64,000 nt of DNA from Pseudomonas sp. R5(2019) (GCF_009905435.1 NZ_JAAAMT010000007.1:100443-164442); one strand, 5' to 3'. Positions 27,264-35,587 are shown, numbered from the stretch's first letter. Notes: generated from the letters alone by a model not told the origin. Translations and numbers: made by a program.

Positions 27264-27405
27264 GGGCCGGGCTTGCCCGCGAATAAGGACACCGCGGTCT
27301 TTCAGGCATTGCGCGGTGCTTTCATTCGCGGATAAATCCGCTCCCACATGGGTCTCGCCTTAACTGACTGACATTGGGGCAAGCCCTGCTCTTACATTGG
27401 CAGCA
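27264..27405. repeat. Composite intergenic repeat, second copy of the 6900-7060 unit
   Basis: It contains GGGCTTGCCCGCGAA, then CAGGCATTGCGCGG, then CATTCGCGGATAAATCCG and CTCCCACATG, then the linker CCTTAACTGACTG and GGGGCAAGCCC, in the same order as the minus strand of 6900-7060. This fills most of the 306-bp gap between the sensor kinase and bglX. Nothing else is recognised there. Confidence 0.8.
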
Positions 27406-27420
27406 GGGCCAGCGGCTATC

Positions 27421-29715
27421 TCAAAGCAGCTCGAAACTCTGCTGCTCCACCGCCTGCGAATCCAACCCGACCTGCACACTGAACTCCCCAGGTTCGGCTG
27501 CGTACTGCAGCTGGGTGTTGTAGAACTTCAGATCGTTCTCGTCGATGGAGAATTTAATGACTTTCGACTCACCGGCCTTGAGCAATACCTTCTGGAAGTT
27601 CTTCAGCTCTTTGACCGGCCGGCTCATGGAAGCCGTCACGTCCTGGATGTACAGCTGCACAACGGTTTCGCCATCACGCTGACTGGTGTTTTTCACGATC
27701 ACGCTGGCTTCGAGCTTGCCGCCCTTGTTCAGCGTCTTGTTCGACAGTGCAAAACCGGACAGTTCGAAACGGCTGTAGCTCAAGCCATAACCGAAGGGGT
27801 ACAGCGGGCCGTTGGGCTCTTCGAAGTACTGTGAAGTGTAGTTGCCCGGCTTGCCCGGTGTGTAAGGGCGACCGATGCTCAGGTGGTTGTAGTACATCGG
27901 AATCTGCCCCACCGAGCGTGGGAAGGTAATCGCCAGCTTGCCGGACGGGTTGTAATCGCCGAACAGCACGTCAGCAATGGCGTTGCCGCCTTCAGTACCG
28001 CTGAACCAGGTTTCCAGGATCGCGTCGGCTTCTTCGCGCTCACGGCTGAGCGCCAGCGGGCGGCCGTTCATCAATACCAGTACCAGCGGTTTGCCCGTGG
28101 CTTTGAGCGCCGTGATCAGCGCGCGCTGGCTGGCCGGGATTTCCAGTGAGGTTCGGCTGGAAGACTCGTGGGACATACCACGCGACTCACCCACCGCCGC
28201 GATCACCACGTCAGCCTGACGGGCTGCCTTGACGGCTTCCTCGATCATCGCTGCCGCCGGACGTGGGTCAACCTCCACTTCTGGGTGGTTAAAGTTGAGG
28301 AAGTTCAGGTAGTCGACGATTTTCAGGTCGTCGGTCACGTTCGCGCCTTTGGCGTAGAGGATTCGCGCGCGATCGCCGACGGCCTTGCGCAGCCCGTCAT
28401 GCACGGTCACCGACTGGCGCGGAACACCGGCGGCGGCCCAGCTGCCCATCATGTCGATGGGGGCATCAGCCAGCGGGCCGACCAGGGCGATGGTGCCTTG
28501 TTTCTTCAGTGGCAGGATCTGGTTGCGGTTCTCCAGCAGCACCAGGCTCTTGCGCGCCACGTCACGGGCGGCTTCGCGGTGCAGGCGGCTTTCGGCGTTG
28601 GTGTCGGCCGGATCTTCGCTGGCGACACCAATGCGGCGGTATGGGTTGTCGAACAGCCCCATGTCGTACTTGGCGCCGAGGACTTCGCGCACCGCGTTGT
28701 CCAGCTCTTGCTGGCTGACTTCGCCAGACTTGAGCAGGCCTGGCAGCTCTTGGCCATACAGCGAGTCATTCATGCTCAGGTCGATACCGGCCTTGATCGC
28801 CAACTTCGCAGCCTCACGGCCATCACGGGCGACGCCGTGGCGCACCAGCTCGGTGATCGCGCCGTGGTCGCTGACGGTCACGCCCTTGAAGCCCCAATCC
28901 TTGCGCAGCAAATCTTGCATCAGCCAAGTGTTGGAGGTGGCCGGGATGCCGTTGACCGAGTTCAGCGCCACCATCACACCGCCAGCACCGGCGTCGATGG
29001 CCGCGCGGTAGGGCGGCAGATAGTCCTGGTACATTTTGGTCGGGCTCATGTCGACCGTGTTGTAGTCGCGGCCACCTTCAACGGCGCCGTACAGGGCGAA
29101 GTGTTTGACGCTGGCCATCAGGCTGGTGGGCGAGGCGGCGCTCTGGTCCTGGAACGACTTGACCATCTGCGCGCCGATCCGCGATACCAGGTAGGTGTCT
29201 TCGCCGAAGCCTTCACTGGTGCGGCCCCAACGCGGGTCGCGGGCGATATCGACCATGGGCGCGAAGGTCATGTCGATGCCGTCGGCACTGGCTTCGATGG
29301 CCGAGGTGCGGCCGACCGTGGCGATGGCGTCCATGTCCCAGCTGGAGGCCAGTGCCAGGCTGATCGGGAAAATGGTGCGGTGACCGTGGATCACGTCATA
29401 GGCGAAGAACATCGGGATCTTCAACCGGCTGTTCTTCACGGCGGCGTCCTGCAGCGGGCGGTTTTCGCTGCGGGTGATCGAGTTGAAGGTACCGCCGATG
29501 CGTCCTGCCGCGATCTCTTTGAGGATCTGTGGCTGAGGCATTTCCGGGCCGATGCTGATCAGGCGCAATTGGCCGATTTTTTCAGCCTCGGTCATCTGCT
29601 TGAGCAAATCGGAAACGAACGCGTTTTTTTGCTTCAGCGCATCGGCTTGCGTGTCGGCAAAGGCCGAGTGACTGGCCAGGCTGACAAGTAGGCCCAGCAA
29701 ACACAACTTATTCAT
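27421..29715 (-). CDS. bglX: Periplasmic beta-glucosidase, glycoside hydrolase family 3
   Basis: A 764-residue GH3 enzyme exported through a Sec signal peptide (MNKLCLLGLLVSLASHSAFA). The (beta/alpha)8 domain has KHFALYGAVEGGRDYN, and the nucleophile Asp lies in VTVSDHGAI (about residue 285). The second domain and the C-terminal fibronectin III-like domain are complete. It hydrolyses terminal beta-glucosides in the periplasm. The start at 29715 gives the signal peptide directly; a five-codon extension from TTG is less likely. It is a single gene, with a hairpin in its leader. Confidence 0.93.
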   Translation of the reverse strand: MNKLCLLGLLVSLASHSAFADTQADALKQKNAFVSDLLKQMTEAEKIGQLRLISIGPEMPQPQILKEIAAGRIGGTFNSITRSENRPLQDAAVKNSRLKIPMFFAYDVIHGHRTIFPISLALASSWDMDAIATVGRTSAIEASADGIDMTFAPMVDIARDPRWGRTSEGFGEDTYLVSRIGAQMVKSFQDQSAASPTSLMASVKHFALYGAVEGGRDYNTVDMSPTKMYQDYLPPYRAAIDAGAGGVMVALNSVNGIPATSNTWLMQDLLRKDWGFKGVTVSDHGAITELVRHGVARDGREAAKLAIKAGIDLSMNDSLYGQELPGLLKSGEVSQQELDNAVREVLGAKYDMGLFDNPYRRIGVASEDPADTNAESRLHREAARDVARKSLVLLENRNQILPLKKQGTIALVGPLADAPIDMMGSWAAAGVPRQSVTVHDGLRKAVGDRARILYAKGANVTDDLKIVDYLNFLNFNHPEVEVDPRPAAAMIEEAVKAARQADVVIAAVGESRGMSHESSSRTSLEIPASQRALITALKATGKPLVLVLMNGRPLALSREREEADAILETWFSGTEGGNAIADVLFGDYNPSGKLAITFPRSVGQIPMYYNHLSIGRPYTPGKPGNYTSQYFEEPNGPLYPFGYGLSYSRFELSGFALSNKTLNKGGKLEASVIVKNTSQRDGETVVQLYIQDVTASMSRPVKELKNFQKVLLKAGESKVIKFSIDENDLKFYNTQLQYAAEPGEFSVQVGLDSQAVEQQSFELL

Positions 29716-29737
29716 GTATTCAATTCTCAAGGCTCAC

Positions 29738-29762
29738 AACAGTCTGCACGGCGCAGACTGTT
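29738..29762. promoter_or_regulatory. Inverted repeat in the bglX leader
   Basis: AACAGTCTGC / GCAGACTGTT, ten-bp perfect arms around ACGGC, lie 23 bp upstream of the bglX ATG. It could be an operator for a LacI-type repressor or a stem in the 5' leader that limits translation. No regulator gene is adjacent. Confidence 0.45.
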
Positions 29763-29918
29763 CAGCCGAAGTTGGGGGAGCGGCTATTGTTGTATTCGCT
29801 GGTGCATCTTTTAGCCAATCGGGCAGGCGCAATCCAGCAGTGGCGACGGATTATGCCTCAAGTCCCGGGCTTGAGGGCGAAATGGGCCAGGTTCCCTCCA
29901 TTGAGGAGCGTTACGCAC

Positions 29919-30527
29919 ATGCACGACCATCGGGTATCAGGCGCCGGTTTCAAGGTGCTGCTGTGGATGCTGCTGACCAGCCTGCTGGCCGGCTGCGGCA
30001 TCAACAACATCCCCAGCTACGACGAGCAGGTCAAGGCGGCGTGGGCGCAGGTGGAAAACCAGTACCAGCGCCGCGCGGACCTGATCCCCAACCTGGTCGA
30101 GACCGTCAAGGGGTACGCCAGGCAAGAGCAGGAAACCTTGACGGCAGTGATCGAGGCGCGGGCCAAGGCCACGTCGATCCAGGTCGACGCCAGCACCCTC
30201 GACAACCCGGAAAAACTGCGCCAGTTCCAGCAGGCCCAGGAGCAGCTTACCGGCGCCTTGAGCCGTTTGATGGTGGTGTCCGAACGCTACCCGGACCTCA
30301 AGTCGAACCAGAACTTCCTGGCTCTGCAGTCCCAGCTTGAAGGCACGGAAAACCGCATCGCCGTGGCCCGGCGTGACTTTATCGCCGCAGTGCAGCGGTA
30401 CAACACCGAGATCCGTACCTTCCCCGGGCGGTTCTGGCACATGGTGATGTACAGCAGCATGCCGGTGCGGGAGAGCTTCGAGGCGACCAGCGCGGATGCC
30501 GATAAAGCGCCAGAAGTGAAATTCTGA
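29919..30527 (+). CDS. lemA: LemA-family lipoprotein
   Basis: A 202-residue LemA protein with a lipoprotein signal (SLLAGC) and a long helical bundle, including the typical WAQVENQYQRRADLIPNLVETVKGYA. The start at 29919 has GAGGAG upstream; the frame extends further back without homology. It overlaps the next gene by one base (TGATG). LemA and TPM-domain proteins commonly occur together. The function is not well defined and envelope stress or protein quality control has been proposed. Confidence 0.9.
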   Translation: MHDHRVSGAGFKVLLWMLLTSLLAGCGINNIPSYDEQVKAAWAQVENQYQRRADLIPNLVETVKGYARQEQETLTAVIEARAKATSIQVDASTLDNPEKLRQFQQAQEQLTGALSRLMVVSERYPDLKSNQNFLALQSQLEGTENRIAVARRDFIAAVQRYNTEIRTFPGRFWHMVMYSSMPVRESFEATSADADKAPEVKF

Positions 30528-31267
30528 TGCGTGCGCTCAGGCTATGCCTGGCGCTGCTGCTGATACTCGGCGCGGCGGCGGTGCGCGCCGAGCTGATCTT
30601 CCCGGCCTTGACCGGTCGGGTGGTGGACAACGCCGGCATGCTCGACGCCAACACGGCGACCCTGTTGACCGACATGCTTGCCGCCCACGAGCAGGGCACT
30701 GGCGAGCAGGTGGTGGTGGTCACCCTGGCCGATTTGCAGGGCAGCAACATCGAAGACTACGGCTACCAACTGGGCCGCCATTGGGCCATCGGCCAGCAGG
30801 GCAAGGACAACGGCGCCCTGTTGATCGTCGCCCGCGACGAGCGCAAGCTGCGCCTCGAAGTTGGCTATGGCCTGGAAGATCGCCTCACCGACGCCCAGGC
30901 CTCGGTCATCATCAATCAGGTGATGACCCCGGCGTTCAAGCGCGGCGACTTCAAGCAGGGCATTCGTGCCGGTACCATTGCCATCATTCAGGTGCTGGGG
31001 GGTAACCCTCTGGCCGAGCCGGCGCAAGCCTTCGGGCAGTCCGCTTCACAGAAAGCACCGGGCTGGGTCATCAGCCTGATCGTGCTGTTGTTCATCATCG
31101 TCTTTATCAGCCAGGGCCTGGGTATCAGCGGGGTCGGCCGCCGTGGTGGTAGCTCGGGTGGGTTCGGCGGTGGTTTCGGTGGCTTCGGGGGTGGAGGAGG
31201 AGGCGGCGGCGGTTTCAGCGGTGGCGGTGGGAGTTTCGGCGGCGGGGGGTCGTCGGGCGGTTGGTAA
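30527..31267 (+). CDS. TPM-domain membrane protein with glycine-rich tail (YgcG-like)
   Basis: A 246-residue protein with a signal peptide, a TPM domain at about residues 30-155 (VVDNAGMLDANTATLLTDML and VEVGYGLEDRLTDAQAS-type segment), one transmembrane helix near 185-202, and a C-terminal tail of Gly, Phe and Ser only. The tail is typical of this family and low in complexity. It is coupled to lemA by a stop-start overlap. The TPM domain faces the periplasm. Confidence 0.88.
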   Translation: MRALRLCLALLLILGAAAVRAELIFPALTGRVVDNAGMLDANTATLLTDMLAAHEQGTGEQVVVVTLADLQGSNIEDYGYQLGRHWAIGQQGKDNGALLIVARDERKLRLEVGYGLEDRLTDAQASVIINQVMTPAFKRGDFKQGIRAGTIAIIQVLGGNPLAEPAQAFGQSASQKAPGWVISLIVLLFIIVFISQGLGISGVGRRGGSSGGFGGGFGGFGGGGGGGGGFSGGGGSFGGGGSSGGW

Positions 31268-31290
31268 AACAATAATGAGAACCTCGAGCC

Positions 31291-31908
31291 ATGGCTTTAT
31301 TGAGTGAGTACGAACAACGCCAGGTTGCCGAAGCGATCGCCCGCGTTGAACAGCAAACCGATGCGGAGCTGGTGACCGTGCTGGCGGCGCGCGCCGACGA
31401 TTACGCTTACATCCCGCTGCTATGGGCCAGCCTGCTGGCGCTGGTGGTGCCGGGGCTGGTGAATTACCTGTTGGGGCTTCTGAACGTACACACTTTGCTG
31501 ATGGTGCAATGGCTCTGCTTCTTTGTCCTGTGCCTGCTGTTTCGCATTCCGGTCATCACCACCCGACTGATCCCTCGCTCGGTGCGCCACTGGCGCGCCT
31601 CCAACCTGGCGCGGCGTCAGTTTCTCGAACAGAACCTGCACCACACCGTCGGCAGTACCGGCATGCTGATCTTCGTCAGCGAAGCCGAGCGCTACGTCGA
31701 AATCCTGGTCGACGAGGGCATCTCCAGTCGCCTCGACAACAGCGTCTGGGATTCGATCGTCAAGGCTTTCATATTGCAAGTGAAGGCCGGGCAGACACTG
31801 GAGGGGTTTATCAGCTGCATCGAGGCGTGTGGGGAGTTGCTCAAGGTGCATGTGCCGGTGACCCATGTGAGGAATGAGTTGCCAAATCGGTTGGTGGTGC
31901 TCAGCTGA
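31291..31908 (+). CDS. Second TPM-domain integral membrane protein
   Basis: A 205-residue TPM-family protein with the divided layout: an N-terminal TPM piece (EQRQVAEAIARVEQQTDAELVTVLA), two membrane helices (about residues 40-90), then the remaining domain (TGMLIFVSEAERYVEILVDEGI). No signal peptide. It is the third gene of the lemA operon, 23 bases after the first TPM gene. The two TPM proteins and LemA may work as one membrane complex; this is inferred from gene order. Confidence 0.85.
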   Translation: MALLSEYEQRQVAEAIARVEQQTDAELVTVLAARADDYAYIPLLWASLLALVVPGLVNYLLGLLNVHTLLMVQWLCFFVLCLLFRIPVITTRLIPRSVRHWRASNLARRQFLEQNLHHTVGSTGMLIFVSEAERYVEILVDEGISSRLDNSVWDSIVKAFILQVKAGQTLEGFISCIEACGELLKVHVPVTHVRNELPNRLVVLS

Positions 31909-32070
31909 ACCTGAAAGATTCAGGTGGCAACAACCGCACAGCCGCTTTCCTTCTGCATCTTTTCGGCTGACCGGCGCACAGGGAAACCACAAACCCTGTG
32001 CCCTATCGGCGCAACCCCCGTAAAATGCCCGGTATTTGCGCTTGCGCGCCCCGCAATTCGAGGCACCTGA

Positions 32071-33288
32071 ATGTCCGTTACCGTTCCCTGCGCCAAACCC
32101 GCACCCGATCAGCGTGCGCAGTTCCTGACCCTGCTTGAGACCAGCCTTGAGCAAAACGCGCTGGTGAAGCTGGTGTTGGCCCGTCATGTAGGCGCGCAGG
32201 TGGATTTGCAGCGGCTGATCATCAAGCCGTTGACGGTCAAGGAACAGCCTTGCCTGTCATTTGTGTACCGCTACAAAACCCGCGACATAACCCGCAACTT
32301 CCCGCTCGATGAGGCGCAAGCGCTGGTGGCCGAGCTGTTGCCGGAGAGCTTTCGCAATGCGCACCTGCTGACCCTGACCGATGAGTTGCAACTGGAGTTC
32401 AGCAAGAAGGGCAAGCCGATGCTGCACCGCACCGCGGCGCAGCAAACCCGGGAAGCACCGGCCGCCGGGCATGATCGGGAGAAGAAGCGTTATCTGGAGC
32501 TGGCCCGGCCGTTTCTGGTCGACCTGGGCGTGACCGATCGCCAGCACCAGTTGATCCCGGCGATGTCGCGCAAGTGGAAGCAGATCAACAAGTTCATCGA
32601 GGTGTTTTCCCATGCTCTAAGCAGTTCGGTGCTGTCGGCGGAGCAGGCGTTGCGGGTGGCGGACTTCGGTTCCGGCAAGGGCTACCTGACCTTCGCCATT
32701 CATGATTACCTGACCAACACCTTGCAGCGCCAGGCCCAGGTCACCGGGGTGGAACTGCGCCAGGACATGGTGACCCTGTGCAACACCGCCGCCGCACGGC
32801 TGGAGCACCCGGGGCTGACCTTCGAGCACGGTGATGTGCGGACCGTGGTGCCCAGCGAGATCGATGTCATGATTGCGCTGCACGCCTGTGACATCGCCAC
32901 TGATTACGCCATTCACACCGGTATCCGCTGTGGGGCGGCGATCATCATGTGCTCGCCGTGCTGCCACAAGCAGATCCGTCTGCAAATCCAGAGCCCGGGC
33001 CTGCTCAAGCCCATGCTGCAATACGGTCTGCACCTGGGCCAGCAGGCGGAGATGGTCACCGATAGCCTGCGCGCGCTGTACCTGGAAGCCTGCGGTTACG
33101 AAACCAAGGTGTTCGAGTTCATCTCGCTGGAGCACACCAACAAGAACAAGATGATCCTCGCGGTCAAGCGCGCCCAGCCCGCAGACCCGAGTGCATTGCT
33201 GGAAAAAATCCAGGCGCTCAAGGCGTTTTACGCCATTGAAGAGCACTGTCTGGAAAGCCTGCTCAAAGCTGATGGCTTGTTAGGCTGA
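32071..33288 (+). CDS. SAM-dependent methyltransferase (Methyltransf_32 type)
   Basis: A 405-residue cytosolic protein. The N-terminal 150 residues have no clear domain. The Rossmann methyltransferase core starts at VADFGSGKGYLTFAIHDYL (about residue 193), followed by an acidic loop in TGVELRQDMV. A later SPCCHKQIR stretch, a possible metal or RNA site, is characteristic of this group. The substrate is unknown; RNA or a ribosomal component is plausible. GAGG precedes the ATG. It stands alone, with a hairpin after the stop. Confidence 0.75.
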   Translation: MSVTVPCAKPAPDQRAQFLTLLETSLEQNALVKLVLARHVGAQVDLQRLIIKPLTVKEQPCLSFVYRYKTRDITRNFPLDEAQALVAELLPESFRNAHLLTLTDELQLEFSKKGKPMLHRTAAQQTREAPAAGHDREKKRYLELARPFLVDLGVTDRQHQLIPAMSRKWKQINKFIEVFSHALSSSVLSAEQALRVADFGSGKGYLTFAIHDYLTNTLQRQAQVTGVELRQDMVTLCNTAAARLEHPGLTFEHGDVRTVVPSEIDVMIALHACDIATDYAIHTGIRCGAAIIMCSPCCHKQIRLQIQSPGLLKPMLQYGLHLGQQAEMVTDSLRALYLEACGYETKVFEFISLEHTNKNKMILAVKRAQPADPSALLEKIQALKAFYAIEEHCLESLLKADGLLG

Positions 33289-33294
33289 ACCAGA

Positions 33295-33318
33295 GCGACC
33301 TGCCTCAGGGCAGGTCGC
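33295..33318 (+). terminator. Hairpin after the methyltransferase gene
   Basis: GCGACCTGCC / GGCAGGTCGC, ten-bp perfect stem, begins seven bases after the stop. The following T run is poor (TTGCC), so it may be a weak intrinsic terminator or a 3' stabilising stem. Confidence 0.5.
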
Positions 33319-33483
33319 TTGCCGTACCCCTTCCTTCCCCCGCGTTACACATCATTTGTAGCAACTGGAACGACACCCCCCCGTCGTTGCCCGGCTGTGG
33401 TCGCGCGCCCACACTTTCTTCCGTAGGTAAATTCATTGCGGCGTGCAGCTTGGCACCCCGCTTATCGGCAGGAAGCGTATTCA

Positions 33484-33756
33484 ATGCAGAAACTTAAGGA
33501 AGGCCGTTCCGGTACGCCGGTCTGCGCCAGGCAAGAGGGCGACAACACGACCGACATCGTGCTGACGCCGCGAGAACTGGATGTGCTGGGCTGGTTTTCG
33601 TTGGGCAAATCGACCTGGGAAATCGCTCATATTCTGAGTTGCACCGAAGCCACCGTGAACTTTCATTTCTGCAATATCCGGCGCAAGTTCGATGTTTCTT
33701 CCCGCACGGCTGCGCTGGTCAAGGCGCTGAGACTGGGGATAGTGAACCGTGAATGA
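33484..33756 (+). CDS. Short LuxR-type helix-turn-helix regulator
   Basis: A 90-residue protein that is almost only the LuxR/FixJ DNA-binding domain: LTPRELDVLGWFSLGKSTWEIAHILSCTEATVNFHFCNIRRKF. It has no receiver or autoinducer-binding domain, so any control would come through its own level or a partner. It starts at the ATG at 33484. The next gene overlaps it by eight bases, which ties it to the phage-remnant genes that follow. Confidence 0.8.
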   Translation: MQKLKEGRSGTPVCARQEGDNTTDIVLTPRELDVLGWFSLGKSTWEIAHILSCTEATVNFHFCNIRRKFDVSSRTAALVKALRLGIVNRE

Positions 33757-34177
33757 GCCACCGTTGGATTTAAAAGGGAGCGCAGCACCGGTGGGTGCTC
33801 GCTGTATCAACAGCGACCCGTTCTGGCCTTCCATTGACCTGGACAATTTGCGCCAGCAACTGCAGATACCTCCAGCGATCAGCGATGCGCGCCTGGAAGT
33901 GGCGGCCATTGGTGCGGTGATTCGGGTCAATCGTGAGTTCGGGCAGTGGCGCCGGGGGCTGAAACTCAAAGGCTACAACTGCCTTGAGCAGTTGCGCGCC
34001 GAGCCCGAGGACGAAACGCCGGTATTGGTCCGTTGTTATCTCAAGGCTGTGGCAGCCCAGACCGCGCTTGAGCTTGAAAGCCATTTTCGAGAAACCGACC
34101 AGAGGCTTCGGTGCCATGACGGCAGGATTGACGCCACCCGCAAGAAAGGCAAAAAAGGAGACAACGGCCATGGCTGA
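33749..34177 (+). CDS. P2-type phage head completion protein (GpL-like)
   Basis: A 142-residue protein with the GpL-like stretch NSDPFWPSIDLDNLRQQLQ and VIRVNREFGQW. In P2-like phages this protein completes or stabilises filled heads. The start is unsure: GTG at 33749 overlaps the LuxR gene, while a GTG at 33791 has an AAGGGAG upstream. No terminase, scaffold, capsid or tail gene is present here, so it is an orphan of a former prophage. The lysine-rich C terminus overlaps the next gene by eight bases. Confidence 0.65.
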   Translation: MNEPPLDLKGSAAPVGARCINSDPFWPSIDLDNLRQQLQIPPAISDARLEVAAIGAVIRVNREFGQWRRGLKLKGYNCLEQLRAEPEDETPVLVRCYLKAVAAQTALELESHFRETDQRLRCHDGRIDATRKKGKKGDNGHG

Positions 34178-34520
34178 GCCGTCCAGCAGTATTACCAGTG
34201 TCTATATCGGACTGGCGTTGGCCGCTGTCGCGCCGAAAATTGATGGCGATGCGTTGTTCGGGTCGTTGCTGGGCGCATGGTTGGTGTCCAGCACGCGCCA
34301 GCACTTGAAGGCGTGGCAGCGGCTCGGTTCATTGACGCTGTCGGCCGGAGTTGGCTACCTGTTCGCGCCGATGGTGTTGTCCGTCGCGCCGTTTCTGTCC
34401 ACGGGTGTAGCGGCGTTTATCGGGGCGGTTGTCGTTATCCCCATCTGCATCAAGGTCATGGTGTGGCTTGACGCCGCTGACTTGCGTGAGGTGCTGCAAC
34501 GCTTGCGGACTGGACGCTAG
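34170..34520 (+). CDS. Holin-like small membrane protein
   Basis: A 116-residue protein with three hydrophobic segments (about residues 8-30, 48-66, 74-96) and a charged C-terminal tail, as in P2-type and pyocin-type holins. An AAGGAG site lies before the ATG at 34170. It overlaps the GpL gene. No endolysin or spanin gene follows, so the lysis cassette is incomplete. Its stop overlaps, on the opposite strand, the stop of the repressor gene. Confidence 0.65.
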   Translation: MAEPSSSITSVYIGLALAAVAPKIDGDALFGSLLGAWLVSSTRQHLKAWQRLGSLTLSAGVGYLFAPMVLSVAPFLSTGVAAFIGAVVVIPICIKVMVWLDAADLREVLQRLRTGR

Positions 34521-34951
34521 CGCGCTGCGCTGATCTGGGCCAGAGAGGCGGACAGCAGTTCGACGCGCTGTTCCAGGTCTCGCAAACGCTTCTTTTCCTG
34601 GGCCGCGTTGTGAATGAACTGTTGATCCGCCGCATTCAGGCCGCGAAGCAGGTCGAGCAGTTCAAGCTCTCGGGGGGTATGGGTCTGGTCCTGCGCATTG
34701 AGCCCGGTACGGTCCCGTCGCAACATCGGGCCTTCGCCCGTCAGCAACCAATCAAGGGAAATGGCGTTTTTTTCAGCAAGGTCTATGCAAATTGCATAGG
34801 GAATACTGTCGCGGCCTTTCCAGCTGCTGAGTGTCTGCGGGCTGACGCTGAGTGCTGACGCCAGCTGTGAGTCAGTGTTTGTTTCGGTCACGCGTTTCAG
34901 CCGACTCAACACAGCCGTAGATCCTTTGTTACGCATTTTAAGTATATCCAT
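34517..34951 (-). CDS. Phage CI-type repressor
   Basis: A 144-residue protein. Its N-terminal helix-turn-helix (TDSQLASALSVSPQTLSSWKGRDSIPYAICIDLAEK) and the SLDWLLTGEGPM segment are typical of phage CI/P2-type repressors. A C-terminal coiled helix (LRDLEQRVELLSASLAQI) probably dimerises it. No autoproteolytic peptidase domain is visible. It is divergent from a small ORF and ogr, with AT-rich DNA between that carries inverted repeats (for example TCGCA / TGCGA, 34971-34988). Confidence 0.8.
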   Translation of the reverse strand: MDILKMRNKGSTAVLSRLKRVTETNTDSQLASALSVSPQTLSSWKGRDSIPYAICIDLAEKNAISLDWLLTGEGPMLRRDRTGLNAQDQTHTPRELELLDLLRGLNAADQQFIHNAAQEKKRLRDLEQRVELLSASLAQISAAR

Positions 34952-35024
34952 TTGACTTAATTGTTATATATCGCAAAAAATTATGCGAAATGCGTACCTT
35001 TATGCACTCGGGGACACCAATACG

Positions 35025-35231
35025 ATGAACTTCGGTAACGCAATGCCTAAAAATCCCAAATCAAAGAAGGAAATTTCCTTCTTTGATTGGGCGTACTTGC
35101 TTACATCCATAAGCTTACAAGAGAGATTGGAAGTCATGAACAAAAGTCATTATCTCAGGGGCGAAACAAAGCGCAGCGCCTTGTATGTAAGGTTCTGCGA
35201 GGCTGGTCAGTTCTGCGGGAGTCCTCAATGA
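35025..35231 (+). CDS. Small ORF coupled to ogr, unknown function
   Basis: A 68-residue basic protein (from MNFGNAMPKNPK). The frame is open from 34983, but GGGGA sits upstream of the ATG at 35025. Its stop overlaps the ogr start (ATGA), which supports translation. It is divergent from the repressor, the place where P2-type phages carry cox or cII-like control genes, but no helix-turn-helix is evident. Base composition is lower in GC than its surroundings. A 30-bp palindrome lies inside the gene. Confidence 0.5.
   Translation: MNFGNAMPKNPKSKKEISFFDWAYLLTSISLQERLEVMNKSHYLRGETKRSALYVRFCEAGQFCGSPQ
35059..35088. repeat. 30-bp perfect palindrome without a loop
   Basis: Arms of 15 bp meet at AAATTT: AATCAAAGAAGGAAA followed by its exact reverse complement. 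It lies within the small ORF that precedes ogr and about 110 bp from the repressor start. It could be a dimeric regulator's operator or a strong mRNA stem ahead of ogr. Confidence 0.85.
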
Positions 35232-35506
35232 GCACGTATAAAATGGTCTGCCCGCATTGCTTGAGCCGCATGCGTATTCGCACCAGTGAAGGTCGGCACA
35301 TTTTCTTGCGAATTGCTTATTTGCAATGCACGAACGAAGCCTGTGGCTGGTCGGTACGCGCCGAGTTCGAGATGACCCACGAACTGTCGCCCAGCGGCAT
35401 GCCCAACCCTGAAGTCAGGCTGCCGCACGCGGAGGGTGAGTTGCGCCGAGCTGCCGCCAAGCCGGTGCAGCCTGCAGAGGCAATGGTTGCTGAGCCAGCC
35501 TTGTGA
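35228..35506 (+). CDS. ogr: Ogr/Delta-type zinc-finger late activator
   Basis: A 92-residue protein. The N-terminal metal-binding pattern is CPHC near residue 8, then CTNEAC near 35, as in Ogr/Delta activators of P2 late genes. A core (LRIAYLQCTN..CGWSVRAEFEMTHELSPSG) matches the family. The proline- and alanine-rich tail is variable. In P2 it turns on late promoters with host polymerase; here nearly all late genes are missing, so its present target is unclear. The start overlaps the upstream ORF stop. Confidence 0.85.
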   Translation: MSTYKMVCPHCLSRMRIRTSEGRHIFLRIAYLQCTNEACGWSVRAEFEMTHELSPSGMPNPEVRLPHAEGELRRAAAKPVQPAEAMVAEPAL

Positions 35507-35587
35507 CGCAAACGATCACGGTCGTTGGGAAGGGGATGAGGGTTGCCGGGCAGACACGGTCCCGGCGCCCCGGCGGCAGTCATGCAC

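Noticed and set aside
30988..31272. Proline-rich frame opposite the TPM protein tail
   Set aside because: The PPPP-rich translation is only the complement of the glycine-rich codons of the real gene.
34983..35024. Earlier start (34983) for the small ORF ahead of ogr
   Set aside because: It has no Shine-Dalgarno and would run into the AT-rich divergent promoter DNA; the ATG at 35025 is preferred, though not proven.
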